Virus record (IMG/VR): IMGVR_UViG_3300009154_000080
Location: 1-50,022 of that record
Source of the DNA: a virus
Strand: one strand, 5' to 3'
DNA: 50,022 bases
Made by a program: the position numbers and the translations under genes. This document shows, one piece after another, positions 39,819-49,865 of the stretch (the stretch's first letter is position 1; each line of letters starts with the position of its first letter). The notes below the pieces were generated by a model that saw only the letters and a program-made list of their open reading frames with translations, had not been told where the DNA came from and did not search any database.

Positions 39819-42800
39819 TTATAGTATTACGTTTGCTAGGCTTTGGTTAAGCTGGGTAGCTGTTATCGCACTAATTATTTCAACATTGTCAACGGTAGCT
39901 GCACTAATTATAACTTCGTCTGGCTGTGCGTTAATCTGCATCAGACTACCAAAAGCTTGATTATTGGATGAAGGCACTATGATAACACTAGCTATGTTGG
40001 GAGAAAGCTTATTGTGTAGATATGTACTAAGTTCGCTAAAATAAAATGTTTCACCAAAATCCCAATTAGTAGTATCAAAAAACGTATTAATTGCTGATAT
40101 CACACTGGTTTTAACATCGTTGTCACTAATAATTACATTAGGATTTTTAACTACCTTAAATGTAGCTTGATATTCTAATTTAACCTTATTGATATCTAAG
40201 CCAAATACCGGTTTAAATTTTCCTGAATTGTAAACCAATGTATCACTCAGCGCTTTATAGTTTTCGAGACTAGTTGATCCTGCGCCATAAGCCATTTTAA
40301 GTTCTTCATTAGTAGATCTGGTAGGTTCATTCACTGTGCCGCTAGTATCTCTTATCCAAGCAATATAATCTTGCGTGTATTGTTTGGTTAGGATATACAA
40401 ATCCATGATATTATTTGGACTTGGATCAATTCTTCTTTCACTAGGACTGTTATGTCGATGCTGAAAATAAATGTCTTGTCTACCTACATCTGCTACATAA
40501 CTCGTGTCCTGGGTTAGTGTACCCGTGGATCCCAATACATAAAAGATTTGTTCTGAAGTTGCATAGAAAATCTGACCTGAGGAATAAAGACTCTTGTTGG
40601 CAGAAATAGTAGATTGAGTAGCATATGATGTTACTACAGTAGTGTTATCCACTGGCACCAATATATCGTAATTATCTGTTGTAAGCTGATGTTGGAAAAA
40701 TACATATTTCTTGCTAGTGTTTACAGAAGGGTCAACGATGTTATTAAACAAATCTGGATCGTCAGGAACCCCATCAAAATTTGAATCGGTGTAGGTTACC
40801 AAAATTTTAGAGTTGTCAATAAACCCGGTAGTATCAATCAAATTATTATAGACGTACCAAATTTGATCTTGTGTCAATGGTGATGCACTGTCTGGTTTAT
40901 TATTAACTTTTAATATCTTGATTTGATCGTGCACAATCACACCCTCGCGTGGATCATATGCATTTACCTTAGGATCAAAATAGAACCTAGTTTCGTCTAC
41001 ACTACCAAATATATACTGCTGGGTACGATAGAATGCAGAATAGGTTGTGCCATTAAAGCTAAACCGAACTATCCAGCTTGCATCTAATGCATTTCCTGAT
41101 GTGTTACCTGCATTTGTAAGATTAAATGTACTTGTTGAATTTAAATCTTGCGGAAGAATTATCTTCCAGCTTTGTTGGTCTACATCATAACGAATACCAA
41201 AATTTTTGTAACTTTGAATCAATTTAGTCATCTCGTCAGTAAACGTCTTGCCCGGCAATACAGTATTAAAAACTGGAATAATTTGATCGAGGATAGCAGA
41301 GCTTGGCACTTGTGCGCTGAGATTTATACCGTTTCCTAAATTTGTTGAAGTAACTGCAGCATAGATATAAAGTTTTTCTCCTTCATATACAGGAGTACCT
41401 GTTTGTATTTGATTCTGAGTATCAAAATATTTGGTTCCGTCAGTAGACGCCACAAAGCGTAATAATGAACCAACTGTCACGTATTTCAATGCATCAGCAG
41501 TAATTAAACCAATGTTTTGTGTTATGCCGCTGGATTGTAGATATCCTGAGCTAGAATTTGTATCCACTGATATACGTGACCAAACAATATTGTTAAAATT
41601 ACTCGGCCTAATTTTTCGTGGAAAATTTGCATAATAAAACTGTTTTATTTCAACTGTAGACAATAAAGGATTGACTACATTATAAATCACATTGTTTATA
41701 TCATTAGGAGAGGTGATATTAAAATTCACACTCTTTATAGGCAGATCTTGATAAATGAATCCATCACTACAAAATACATTTGTGCTAGAGTATTTGCCGG
41801 TGGCATCTAGCACATCTAGAAATCTGCTTACTCCAGCACTGCTTCGATTAACAGCCTTGACTTTTAAGATACTGTTAAAGTTGGTGTAAGGGAAAATATT
41901 ATAATCTTCGCCGGTGATCATGCGATTCTGAGTATAGTACTGCTGAGGTGCTTTTACTCTAATGTCGTCAGCCACTTCACGAATATCTGCATTGGCTACT
42001 GTATATTGAAGACTAGCTCTAACTGTCAGAGTTTCGACACGGTTATTACGACTAACATAGTTGATAGAAATCAACACACTTTGAATTTCGTCAGGTGTTA
42101 CCTTGTAACGTTGACCATTGCTAACACGATAATACAGTCTATAAATTCCTTGTGGCACATTTGCAAATGACCCGTCACCAAATACTAGATCTATTTGATC
42201 ATTTGCTCTTGTGTTCACTTGATATAGATTTCTATCTGAACTGTGATTATAGATAATATTGATTCCAGCTAGTGCTGGCACTTGAGTCCACAGTGTGGTC
42301 GGCACGCCGGTGCTGTCTAGTTCATATAACCAAACATCGCTATTATTAATGTTATCAAAGTTTAGATTTACAACACGATTCGGCAATGCCTGAGAAAGAT
42401 TAAACGACGTATTATTCAGTGTGCCTTGTTTAAAATAAACAAAATAACCAGTGTTGATACTAGAATTTCCCTGGTTATCATTACGATATAAAATATTGAA
42501 CCTTCCAGCGGGCTTAGGTTCTGGTTCATAGATGTAACTTTGCCCAACTGTAGTAGCACTCACAGCTTCAAAATCCATGAGACTGCCTTCGACTACTGCT
42601 TTAAATCCGTATGTTGGCACTACGCCTTGAACTAGATTAATAGTATATTCGTCAGTTTGAATACTGTTAATTACTTGGCTGTTGCCCGGCTTGCCTACTA
42701 GCTGACTGTTTACAAAGCTAGCATTTAAAATAGTAGCAAATTGTTCTTGCCAGTCTGGATTAGTAGTATCGTTCCAACTAATGATCAGGTTGCTGAGATC

Positions 42801-43205
42801 GAATCCATTAGAATCAGTGACTCTTTCTGTAGTAGTAATACTGTCTATTTTCAACAATCCATTGGCAGGCATGTTTCGTTTAGCATTATAGCTAATAAGT
42901 CTAGCTAATTTTAATACACTGTCGCGACGCTCAGCAGTATCAAAGAAATTTTCACGGGCGTTTAAATCTGTACGAAAAGCTAAACTCTGCCCCAAGAAAG
43001 CGATAAGATCGATCAGGGCAATATATTCACTACTTTCTGTGTAGTCATTAAAATCTTCAGGGTAATATAATCTTAGATAATCAATCATGGACTTTCGAAT
43101 AGTCTCGAAGTCGTAGCTTTGAAAATCAGCTTCTTTAAAAGATTGATATACCTGTTTCCAATCCTGGTTTACTAATAGGTTGGTCTGTCGTCTAGTTATA
43201 GCCAT
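39819..43205 (-). CDS. 6: Baseplate wedge protein (gp6)
   Basis: The N-terminus contains IDYLRLYYPEDFNDYTESSEYIALIDLIAFLGQSLAFRTDLNARENF, a signature of the T4 gp6 family, followed by RRDSVLKLARLISY. gp6 forms the iris-like ring of the wedge that opens during sheath contraction. At 1128 residues it is well above T4 gp6 (660), with extra strand-rich domains in the middle. The gene order gp25-gp6 agrees with T4. The ATG follows a purine-rich AGAGATACAGG region and an ATAAATA late box. Confidence 0.9.
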   Translation of the reverse strand: MAITRRQTNLLVNQDWKQVYQSFKEADFQSYDFETIRKSMIDYLRLYYPEDFNDYTESSEYIALIDLIAFLGQSLAFRTDLNARENFFDTAERRDSVLKLARLISYNAKRNMPANGLLKIDSITTTERVTDSNGFDLSNLIISWNDTTNPDWQEQFATILNASFVNSQLVGKPGNSQVINSIQTDEYTINLVQGVVPTYGFKAVVEGSLMDFEAVSATTVGQSYIYEPEPKPAGRFNILYRNDNQGNSSINTGYFVYFKQGTLNNTSFNLSQALPNRVVNLNFDNINNSDVWLYELDSTGVPTTLWTQVPALAGINIIYNHSSDRNLYQVNTRANDQIDLVFGDGSFANVPQGIYRLYYRVSNGQRYKVTPDEIQSVLISINYVSRNNRVETLTVRASLQYTVANADIREVADDIRVKAPQQYYTQNRMITGEDYNIFPYTNFNSILKVKAVNRSSAGVSRFLDVLDATGKYSSTNVFCSDGFIYQDLPIKSVNFNITSPNDINNVIYNVVNPLLSTVEIKQFYYANFPRKIRPSNFNNIVWSRISVDTNSSSGYLQSSGITQNIGLITADALKYVTVGSLLRFVASTDGTKYFDTQNQIQTGTPVYEGEKLYIYAAVTSTNLGNGINLSAQVPSSAILDQIIPVFNTVLPGKTFTDEMTKLIQSYKNFGIRYDVDQQSWKIILPQDLNSTSTFNLTNAGNTSGNALDASWIVRFSFNGTTYSAFYRTQQYIFGSVDETRFYFDPKVNAYDPREGVIVHDQIKILKVNNKPDSASPLTQDQIWYVYNNLIDTTGFIDNSKILVTYTDSNFDGVPDDPDLFNNIVDPSVNTSKKYVFFQHQLTTDNYDILVPVDNTTVVTSYATQSTISANKSLYSSGQIFYATSEQIFYVLGSTGTLTQDTSYVADVGRQDIYFQHRHNSPSERRIDPSPNNIMDLYILTKQYTQDYIAWIRDTSGTVNEPTRSTNEELKMAYGAGSTSLENYKALSDTLVYNSGKFKPVFGLDINKVKLEYQATFKVVKNPNVIISDNDVKTSVISAINTFFDTTNWDFGETFYFSELSTYLHNKLSPNIASVIIVPSSNNQAFGSLMQINAQPDEVIISAATVDNVEIISAITATQLNQSLANVIL

Positions 43206-43227
43206 TCTTTAAATATCCTGTATCTCT

Positions 43228-43235
43228 TATTTATG
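43228..43235 (-). promoter_or_regulatory. T4-type late promoter box before gp6
   Basis: The leftward strand reads CATAAATA, 22 nt before the gp6 ATG at 43205, in the 49-nt gap after gp25. Confidence 0.5.
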
Positions 43236-43254
43236 ACTGTAAGAAACACGGGTT

Positions 43255-43644
43255 TTATTGGGACACTGAAAATACTCTAGTAGTACCCGGCGAATTTTTA
43301 TCAAATTGCAACTTAAGAGTTTCTACTTGATTTGTGGCTCGATAAACCAGAGTAATCATGATTTGAATTCCATATTGCTGCTCAGTGATGTCAAATTGTG
43401 TTACACCCAATCGGGGATCATAATTTATTATTTGTTTGATATCGTCAATAATAGACTGACGCAGAGTTTCAGTAAATGGCTCAAACAAGCTGCTCCAAAT
43501 CATAGTACCAAAATCAGGCTGCATCACTCTCTCACCTTTTTTAGTATTGAGATAGTTTATAAGATCCTGTTTAGCAAGCTCAAAGTCTGTGACTCTGAAT
43601 TTTTTAATCCGATTGTATGTAGAAAAACCGTTGTATATAGTCAT
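43255..43644 (-). CDS. 25: Baseplate wedge protein (gp25, GPW/gp25 lysozyme-like fold)
   Basis: The 129-residue length matches T4 gp25 (132). The family signature KKGERVMQPDFGTMIWSSLFEPFTE is clear, and the C-terminal TLVYRATNQVETLKLQFD completes the fold. gp25 sits at the sheath-wedge joint and has a lysozyme-like fold without known activity. No strong ribosome site is visible, and the short gap to gp5 (8 nt) suggests coupling. Confidence 0.94.
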   Translation of the reverse strand: MTIYNGFSTYNRIKKFRVTDFELAKQDLINYLNTKKGERVMQPDFGTMIWSSLFEPFTETLRQSIIDDIKQIINYDPRLGVTQFDITEQQYGIQIMITLVYRATNQVETLKLQFDKNSPGTTRVFSVSQ

Positions 43645-43652
43645 AGTTATAT

Positions 43653-46600
43653 TTATTTCGGCACATAACTAGATAAATTGATGTGCACTTTGTCAGGTTT
43701 TGCAAAATTGCCACCCCAAAATAATCCGTAATCATTAAGATTAAATGAAGACGCCAGTATTTCTGCCTGACTGCTGTCAATAGCAATACCTTGACCGTGT
43801 GCATTTAACTTTCCTCCCTGACTAATAGGTTTAGCAGGAGTTGTGATATTCGCTGCGGTTGGATTATTTGGGCCGCCGCCGGCTGCTAGCCATTTATTGT
43901 AAATTGCTTCTTGTTCAATGGGTGCTCTATATGCACTGGTGATTGTGACTTTACTATTGGTTTTATTTTTATAGTCTTGAGCAAGTCTCAATATAGCACT
44001 CTTGAATACTCCATCAAGTTGATCAAAATGCGCACGATCTCCACTGCCAGGCGTGAATACCAACACATCATCGGGATTTATTCCACTGGTATTCTCTCCA
44101 GCTGGGCCACTGCCTGCCACTGGCACGATTGCTCCATTTGCTGCTAGAACGTCAATTGCGTATCTTCCATGATTGAAATAATTTGCAGCTGTACCATCTT
44201 TGTTTTTATCCCGCCAGGTCTTGGCTTTATTTGTACTTCTATAATAATGAGCCACAAACAACATGCCAGCTGCTGTACAGATATCATCAGTGGATTTTAT
44301 ACCTCCATTATTTTTTAAGTCAGTGTAATTTGTAGTAAATTCATCCAACTGCATTGCATCTTGGATGCTCTTGTAATCTAAAAATGTTGTTAAATTGTTT
44401 ACACTATCTTTTCCTGTCCAGCTCTCATCATATAATATTGCTGAATCACCGTATTGTTTGTAAGCGTCAGGTTTAATATACGCCCTAGCTGGATCTGACA
44501 AATATTCTGAGTCTATCTGATACTTTCCTATAATCGTGTCGTCGGTTGTCTTGGTGTAATCCCATTGACTTTCCAGATAGCCCAGTTCACTCATCATGGC
44601 TTTGACTTGAATCTGGTTGAATTGTGGGGCAGAGTCACCTATTCCACCAGGTGGATTATAATTATCTGACTTGTTCAGCGATTCAGCCGGGCAAGTATCA
44701 CCAAATAGCGGCTTGCCTGCTGCTTCAGTGATTCCCAGTTCTTCTGTAGAAGTAATTGTACCGTTGGTGCTGCTTATCACATTACCAGTGCCATCAGAAA
44801 TTTCTCTGTTTTCTAGGGGTGTCTGGGTTTGTGCGCCGGCATTAGATAGAACTTGTTTTACCGAATCTTGATTTTTTTGAATTGCAGCAGCCACATCTGC
44901 TACAGTAGTGTATCCTTTTTTAGCTGTGTCGAAACTAGGGTTTGCTTTCTGGGCAGCACTACCTGGTTGAAACACTATATATTCGTCAGGTTTACCTACT
45001 GCAGCAGGCCATAGTATGGTCAAATAAATATCAACCAGTCTGGGAGTAGGTGCTTTTTGATTGAGTTGATTGATCTGAAAATATTTTAAGACATAATCAC
45101 ACTGATCCTGACGAGTCAATTCTTTTATAGCTGTTGTAGTTGTACCACATGCACGACAAGCGTCTCTGCCAAATTGAATCAATCCTGTGTAACCAAGACT
45201 GTTTGTTATAGCTGGATCAAAAGTGCCGCCTGTTTCTAAATTCATACATGCTAACATATCAATATAGTTCAGATTCAATGCACTGCTGATACTCTTGATT
45301 TTTTCTAGGAAAGGGTTATCAGTAGACCAAGGATATGGCTGACCTTTGACTTTTCCTTTGTCTAGGTTCGCTGAATTTGGCGGCGGTAATGTATAGCTCG
45401 GTGGTGCGCCTTTCTTGGGAGGACATATGCTGCTGTTTACAACCGTCAACGGAGCATCTCCAGTGACTTGTATTCCATTAGATCCTTGTCTAGTCCAAGG
45501 TTCATGCTGAGGCAACACTGAAACAATACTTTGTTGACCTGCTACCACTTCACGCCATACATTACGGGGAGTGACCTGGGGATCACTGATAAATCCAGTG
45601 ATATTATGCGAGTTCTGTTGTATAACTGTCCCCACAATACTGTTACCACCTGCAGTTTTATTCAAATCAATCTTACTACCATTGAGTTGAATGGCTCCAC
45701 TGGCACCCATGTTTACAGTACTGGCGCCAATATTCATAAAACTTCCAGACCCAAAATTTACCTTACCTCCAAAAGCCAATATACTATCTGACCCAGTGGC
45801 GTTTATCTTGGAGGCTGTGATGTTACATTCATTAGAAGCAAATAGATTTATATTATTTTCGGCATGAACATTAACATTCTTGCCTGAATGCAAATTCATG
45901 TCGCCTTGGGTATGTAAATTGAATCCTGCGGCAGAAAATATATGTAAATGACCGGAGCCTGCTAATTCTATCCAAACTGACCCTTCGCTATTAGCAATGT
46001 AAAGTATCTTTTCATTGTCATTCATGAGAATCTGATGACCACCAGCTGTTCTCAAACGAATCAACTGATCTTTACCCATTGTGTCACCATCATCCATTAC
46101 AAATTGATGCCCTCCTTTACGAGAACGCACTGCATATGTGCTATCATTAATTTCACCACGGTTTACTTTATATTGATATTCTGGATCATCAGCAGGATCA
46201 TTTCCGTACGCACGACCTGGTGTCGATATACCAAATACGTGACTAGGTGTTTCACGTTGGCTGCTGCTGGTTATAGCTCCTCTGATACCGTCAATATCTA
46301 GACCTTGTTTTAGTAATACATTTGCTTGAAACTCATGAATAGGTCTAGCATTGTTGTAGAAGTTATCTGAAATAGCATCTGGCGCATTTTCATTAAATTC
46401 TACCACCGGCAAAACTTGTGGTTTTGGTCCGGCAGTATCAATACTTGGCTTAAGATAATCAGCGACAGTTGATGTATCTGCCTTAGGATTAGTAGCCATA
46501 CCTGGCACCATGCCATGACTCAATGTTGGATTAATACAAGCAAACCAATAACCCCTGCCTGGGTCACCATTGACAAATGTACATAATACCTGATTGCCTA

Positions 46601-46922
46601 TGTCAGGAGGTATCATCCACATTCCATATGTGTGGTTTACTGTTTCAAAAGAGTTTTTTTCATATTTTGTTGGCTGATACGTTGATCCAAAATAAGGGCT
46701 AGCATAGCTCACCGTTCGCCAAAACGCTGGATTATTTTGTTCTTTTTCGTTTTGTGAACTGCCAAAGTCTGGTATCCATATTTGCAATCTACCACTTCGA
46801 GTAGGATCATAGTTGTCTTTGACTATGCCGATATAAGTAGCTGCGTCTAATTTTGTACCCGCAACTTTTTCACGATCTGTATGTATAGGTGTTTTTCTAC
46901 CTTGACGTTTATCTTCAGCCAT
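43653..46922 (-). CDS. 5: Baseplate hub/tail spike protein (gp5-like) with three peptidoglycan-degrading modules
   Basis: The N-terminal OB-fold (about residues 25-130: YIGIVKDNYDPTRSGRLQIWIP) and a beta-helix of short repeats (NINLFASNECNITASKI, MNIGASTVNMGASG) are typical of gp5/VgrG spikes. Unlike T4 gp5 (575 aa), it has a 600-residue C-terminus. About residues 535-680 form a soluble-lytic-transglycosylase-like domain (LACMNLETGG then GYTGLIQFG). About 765-905 is a second lysozyme-like module (GKYQID). About 970-1089 is an M15/VanY peptidase with HGQGIAID and DKVHINL, supplying the zinc His, Asp and DxxH. The enzyme would open the cell wall during injection. Confidence 0.87.
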   Translation of the reverse strand: MAEDKRQGRKTPIHTDREKVAGTKLDAATYIGIVKDNYDPTRSGRLQIWIPDFGSSQNEKEQNNPAFWRTVSYASPYFGSTYQPTKYEKNSFETVNHTYGMWMIPPDIGNQVLCTFVNGDPGRGYWFACINPTLSHGMVPGMATNPKADTSTVADYLKPSIDTAGPKPQVLPVVEFNENAPDAISDNFYNNARPIHEFQANVLLKQGLDIDGIRGAITSSSQRETPSHVFGISTPGRAYGNDPADDPEYQYKVNRGEINDSTYAVRSRKGGHQFVMDDGDTMGKDQLIRLRTAGGHQILMNDNEKILYIANSEGSVWIELAGSGHLHIFSAAGFNLHTQGDMNLHSGKNVNVHAENNINLFASNECNITASKINATGSDSILAFGGKVNFGSGSFMNIGASTVNMGASGAIQLNGSKIDLNKTAGGNSIVGTVIQQNSHNITGFISDPQVTPRNVWREVVAGQQSIVSVLPQHEPWTRQGSNGIQVTGDAPLTVVNSSICPPKKGAPPSYTLPPPNSANLDKGKVKGQPYPWSTDNPFLEKIKSISSALNLNYIDMLACMNLETGGTFDPAITNSLGYTGLIQFGRDACRACGTTTTAIKELTRQDQCDYVLKYFQINQLNQKAPTPRLVDIYLTILWPAAVGKPDEYIVFQPGSAAQKANPSFDTAKKGYTTVADVAAAIQKNQDSVKQVLSNAGAQTQTPLENREISDGTGNVISSTNGTITSTEELGITEAAGKPLFGDTCPAESLNKSDNYNPPGGIGDSAPQFNQIQVKAMMSELGYLESQWDYTKTTDDTIIGKYQIDSEYLSDPARAYIKPDAYKQYGDSAILYDESWTGKDSVNNLTTFLDYKSIQDAMQLDEFTTNYTDLKNNGGIKSTDDICTAAGMLFVAHYYRSTNKAKTWRDKNKDGTAANYFNHGRYAIDVLAANGAIVPVAGSGPAGENTSGINPDDVLVFTPGSGDRAHFDQLDGVFKSAILRLAQDYKNKTNSKVTITSAYRAPIEQEAIYNKWLAAGGGPNNPTAANITTPAKPISQGGKLNAHGQGIAIDSSQAEILASSFNLNDYGLFWGGNFAKPDKVHINLSSYVPK

Positions 46923-46942
46923 TGGCTAACCTCTTATTCATT

Positions 46943-49861
46943 TTATATGCTTACCACAAAATCACTGCTCACCACATCTGCCAAACTTTGATCTCTACTA
47001 GTTGTATCATTTAGTTCAGTAATTGCTTGTGTATTAGCTCGTTGTGCTTCATTTGGATTGTCAGGTAGCTTGGTCACTGTACCATCAGCTTTAGTAATGG
47101 TTGCGCCGCCGCCAGATGTCGTAGCTACTGAAGTAGAACTACGTTGTTGAACAGTCGCCGGGCCGCTGGTAGACTTTAATTTATCAGGAATGCTCGAATT
47201 ATTAACAGATGGATTTCCAGAGTCTGGCTGTGGTGTGTCAATCTTGGGATCACCTGTTTTATTGCCTTCGGATAATTTTTTATCTGAATTTCTATTATCA
47301 GACGCTGCCGCACTGCCAGTCTCACTGGACTTTGAGGATTTATTGTCGTCAGGCTGATTAAACTGTCTTATTAGATCGATATTTTGAGTAAACTTACCGT
47401 TCTGAAATTCACTTTCTACGGTGAGAACTCTGAAATATCCACTGAAAACGCTGTCTAGATATTTAGAATCTTTTCTAAGTAACCCGGTAGACTCGTCAAT
47501 ATCTACCGGCGTTTTAAACGTTACATAACAATATAATTCTCCAGAATCCATTATCAAACTATTTGTGGTAGGTGATAATGTTTTTTTATCGTCATAATCT
47601 GGTTGTCCAGGATTTGTGAATACGTCATCTTGCTTAATAAAATGTGGATCCCCAATTATTTTCAATTTGAGATTCAACATATCACCTTTGGCCCCAGAAA
47701 GAAGACTTTCTGATACTATTCTAGCTTGTTTTTTTGTTGTATCTGTGCCAGCTCCTAATGAGCTTGAACCTTGTGTATCTGAAACAGCCAACATTTTAAC
47801 TGAAGTTACACCGCTGCTGGAATTAATATCTACAGTAGATTTTGAACTATTTGAAGTTTCATTAACTTGCTGTTTTGAATTTTGCTGATTTTTGGCTAGG
47901 TCGCTTTGTGCAGCTGTATAGTATAAACTGTTGAAATCTATTTCGAAATCAATAATGTCATTGTTTTGGCCTGTAAACATGTAGTCATATTTTTTAGCAT
48001 AACCATCAGGAAATGATTGTACTGCTCTACTATCTTTTGAATTATGATATTCAAAAGTTTTAACATGGTAAGTAATAGTTCTCTGATATTGATTTCTAAT
48101 TTTATCGTATTTGCCTAGTATAACTTGTGGTATTACTTTATACCATTTAAAAGTTTCTTTTTTTAACTTAGCAGCAATATTTTCAGCATCAACTGATGAT
48201 GTAGAATTTTGTACATCTTGCTGAACAGTAGGATCTTTTATTTGCGAAGTAATATATTCACTGTTCAGTAATACCTGGTTTATCAGAGCTAATATCGAAG
48301 TACCTGCATTTATATTGAATGTACTTTTTTCAAAATCTACAGTTGCGACTGGAGTTTTAGACTGTATGTCAGGTGTACTACTTGCTTGTTTTTTACTTGC
48401 ACTTATTTGTCCACCCTTAATTGGTGCTTTATCTGATGGATTTTTTTTTGGATTTACTATGTTGGTTTTCATCTTTTCGTCGAATTCAACTCGAATCTCA
48501 TCAGCATATTGTTGAACACCATTTTTAGCAGCTTGTGCTTGCCATGCGTTAAACGCTGCTACATAACTAGTTATTTTGACAGCAGGAGGAGGAGATGCTA
48601 CACCATTTTCGCTATTTTCTTTGTTAGCAGTATCTGATTGCCTGACATCAGAATTGCCTGTGTTTGTTGCATCACTACCAGAAGATACTTTTTTAGGTAC
48701 TGTATCATTTATTTGCTTTTGAGCTTCGGCTGTTAAACCTTGAGACGAAAAAAAATCTTGCACCGTTTTAGCAGTCACTTCAAAGTTTGCAGGACTTGCA
48801 CAAGTTGTTTCCAGATATGAGGTGTGCCCAAAAGGTATCGCAGTAATCTCATATTCACCTCCTTTTATAGAAGCCTTGATTTTCATGTCTGTTAATTTTA
48901 TAGGAATGTACTTGGTGTGATCTTTAAGATCTACCATTTTTCCATTATCATCATATCCGAAAAAATTAATTTCCAACAAATATGGTATTTCAATATAACT
49001 AGTTGCACCAAGTTCTGTAACATTGACATCTATAAGTCTGTTTAATAAAGTTAATCCATATGGCTCAATTAATGTAAAACTCATCTGTATAGCATTTGTA
49101 CCCTGAGCGTGAGAGTTCATGCCAATGATTGTTTCTAGTTTCAAGTTTTCAAAATAAAAATCATCATAAAAACTTGGCAATCTGGTACTGTGATATCTAC
49201 TAGCAGAACTAATTAAAGTTTTAGATATTTTGAAATTTTTTGGGCCGCCTGTTGATAAACTATTAAAATCTTCAGCAGTCAATGCGTGAAGACTTATGCC
49301 ATAGGTATAGTTTGGATAAGCATGCAAAGGATTTGGTATAGGATTTACTTTTTCTTTTTGTCCTGCCTCTATTGTTTTTTCAGATGTAGCTGTAGTCAAT
49401 GCAGCATCTTCTGTTGATGCCGTCGGCGTACTCGAAGAAACTGTAGTAGATCCAGAATCTAATGGATAAAGACTTGCTGCTGCATTTTTTTGTTCGTCAT
49501 CAGATAATAAAGAACTGGATGAACCTGTTGTATCTTGTGCTACTATATCTGCTGACGTATTTGAAGATGCGTTGGCTTTTTCATTGCTGGTAGCTGGCGC
49601 TGTTTGATTATTTGCTTGATTATTTAAATCAGCTATCTGATTTGATATGGCATCAACATTTTTTTGAATATTGGTTATTTTTTCACTAATAGCTAATTTT
49701 TGCTGAAAAATAGAATTATATTCTTCCTCATTTTTTGCTTGTTCAGACGTTGCATCTAACCGATTATATAAATCGTCAAGCTCTGTTAGTTGACTTTCTA
49801 GTTGAGATTTTTGAGCGTTTAGAAGCCTAAGTTTATCTGTGACTTCGTAGTCAGTAGCCAT
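46943..49861 (-). CDS. Baseplate structural protein (972 aa), cyanophage-like
   Basis: An N-terminal coiled coil (residues 8-90, KLRLLNAQKSQLESQLTELDDLY) and a long Ser/Thr-rich linker precede a globular part from about residue 180. That part has YPNYTYGISLHALTAEDFN, ASRYHSTRLPSFYDDFYFENL, IEPYGLTLLNRL and PYLLEINFFGYDDNGK, which I associate with large baseplate proteins of cyanophage-type T4 relatives. The C-terminal 180 residues are again Ser/Asp/Asn-rich and disordered. It lies between gp53 and gp5, so a hub or wedge-initiator role is plausible, but I cannot name the T4 equivalent. The ribosome region is poor; it follows gp53 after four bases. Confidence 0.72.
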   Translation of the reverse strand: MATDYEVTDKLRLLNAQKSQLESQLTELDDLYNRLDATSEQAKNEEEYNSIFQQKLAISEKITNIQKNVDAISNQIADLNNQANNQTAPATSNEKANASSNTSADIVAQDTTGSSSSLLSDDEQKNAAASLYPLDSGSTTVSSSTPTASTEDAALTTATSEKTIEAGQKEKVNPIPNPLHAYPNYTYGISLHALTAEDFNSLSTGGPKNFKISKTLISSASRYHSTRLPSFYDDFYFENLKLETIIGMNSHAQGTNAIQMSFTLIEPYGLTLLNRLIDVNVTELGATSYIEIPYLLEINFFGYDDNGKMVDLKDHTKYIPIKLTDMKIKASIKGGEYEITAIPFGHTSYLETTCASPANFEVTAKTVQDFFSSQGLTAEAQKQINDTVPKKVSSGSDATNTGNSDVRQSDTANKENSENGVASPPPAVKITSYVAAFNAWQAQAAKNGVQQYADEIRVEFDEKMKTNIVNPKKNPSDKAPIKGGQISASKKQASSTPDIQSKTPVATVDFEKSTFNINAGTSILALINQVLLNSEYITSQIKDPTVQQDVQNSTSSVDAENIAAKLKKETFKWYKVIPQVILGKYDKIRNQYQRTITYHVKTFEYHNSKDSRAVQSFPDGYAKKYDYMFTGQNNDIIDFEIDFNSLYYTAAQSDLAKNQQNSKQQVNETSNSSKSTVDINSSSGVTSVKMLAVSDTQGSSSLGAGTDTTKKQARIVSESLLSGAKGDMLNLKLKIIGDPHFIKQDDVFTNPGQPDYDDKKTLSPTTNSLIMDSGELYCYVTFKTPVDIDESTGLLRKDSKYLDSVFSGYFRVLTVESEFQNGKFTQNIDLIRQFNQPDDNKSSKSSETGSAAASDNRNSDKKLSEGNKTGDPKIDTPQPDSGNPSVNNSSIPDKLKSTSGPATVQQRSSTSVATTSGGGATITKADGTVTKLPDNPNEAQRANTQAITELNDTTSRDQSLADVVSSDFVVSI

Positions 49862-49865
49862 ATTA

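Noticed and set aside
43650-43657. ATAAATA late promoter for gp25
   Set aside because: It lies only five bases before the gp25 start codon, so transcription would begin at or inside the gene; it overlaps the stop of gp5 and is likely chance.
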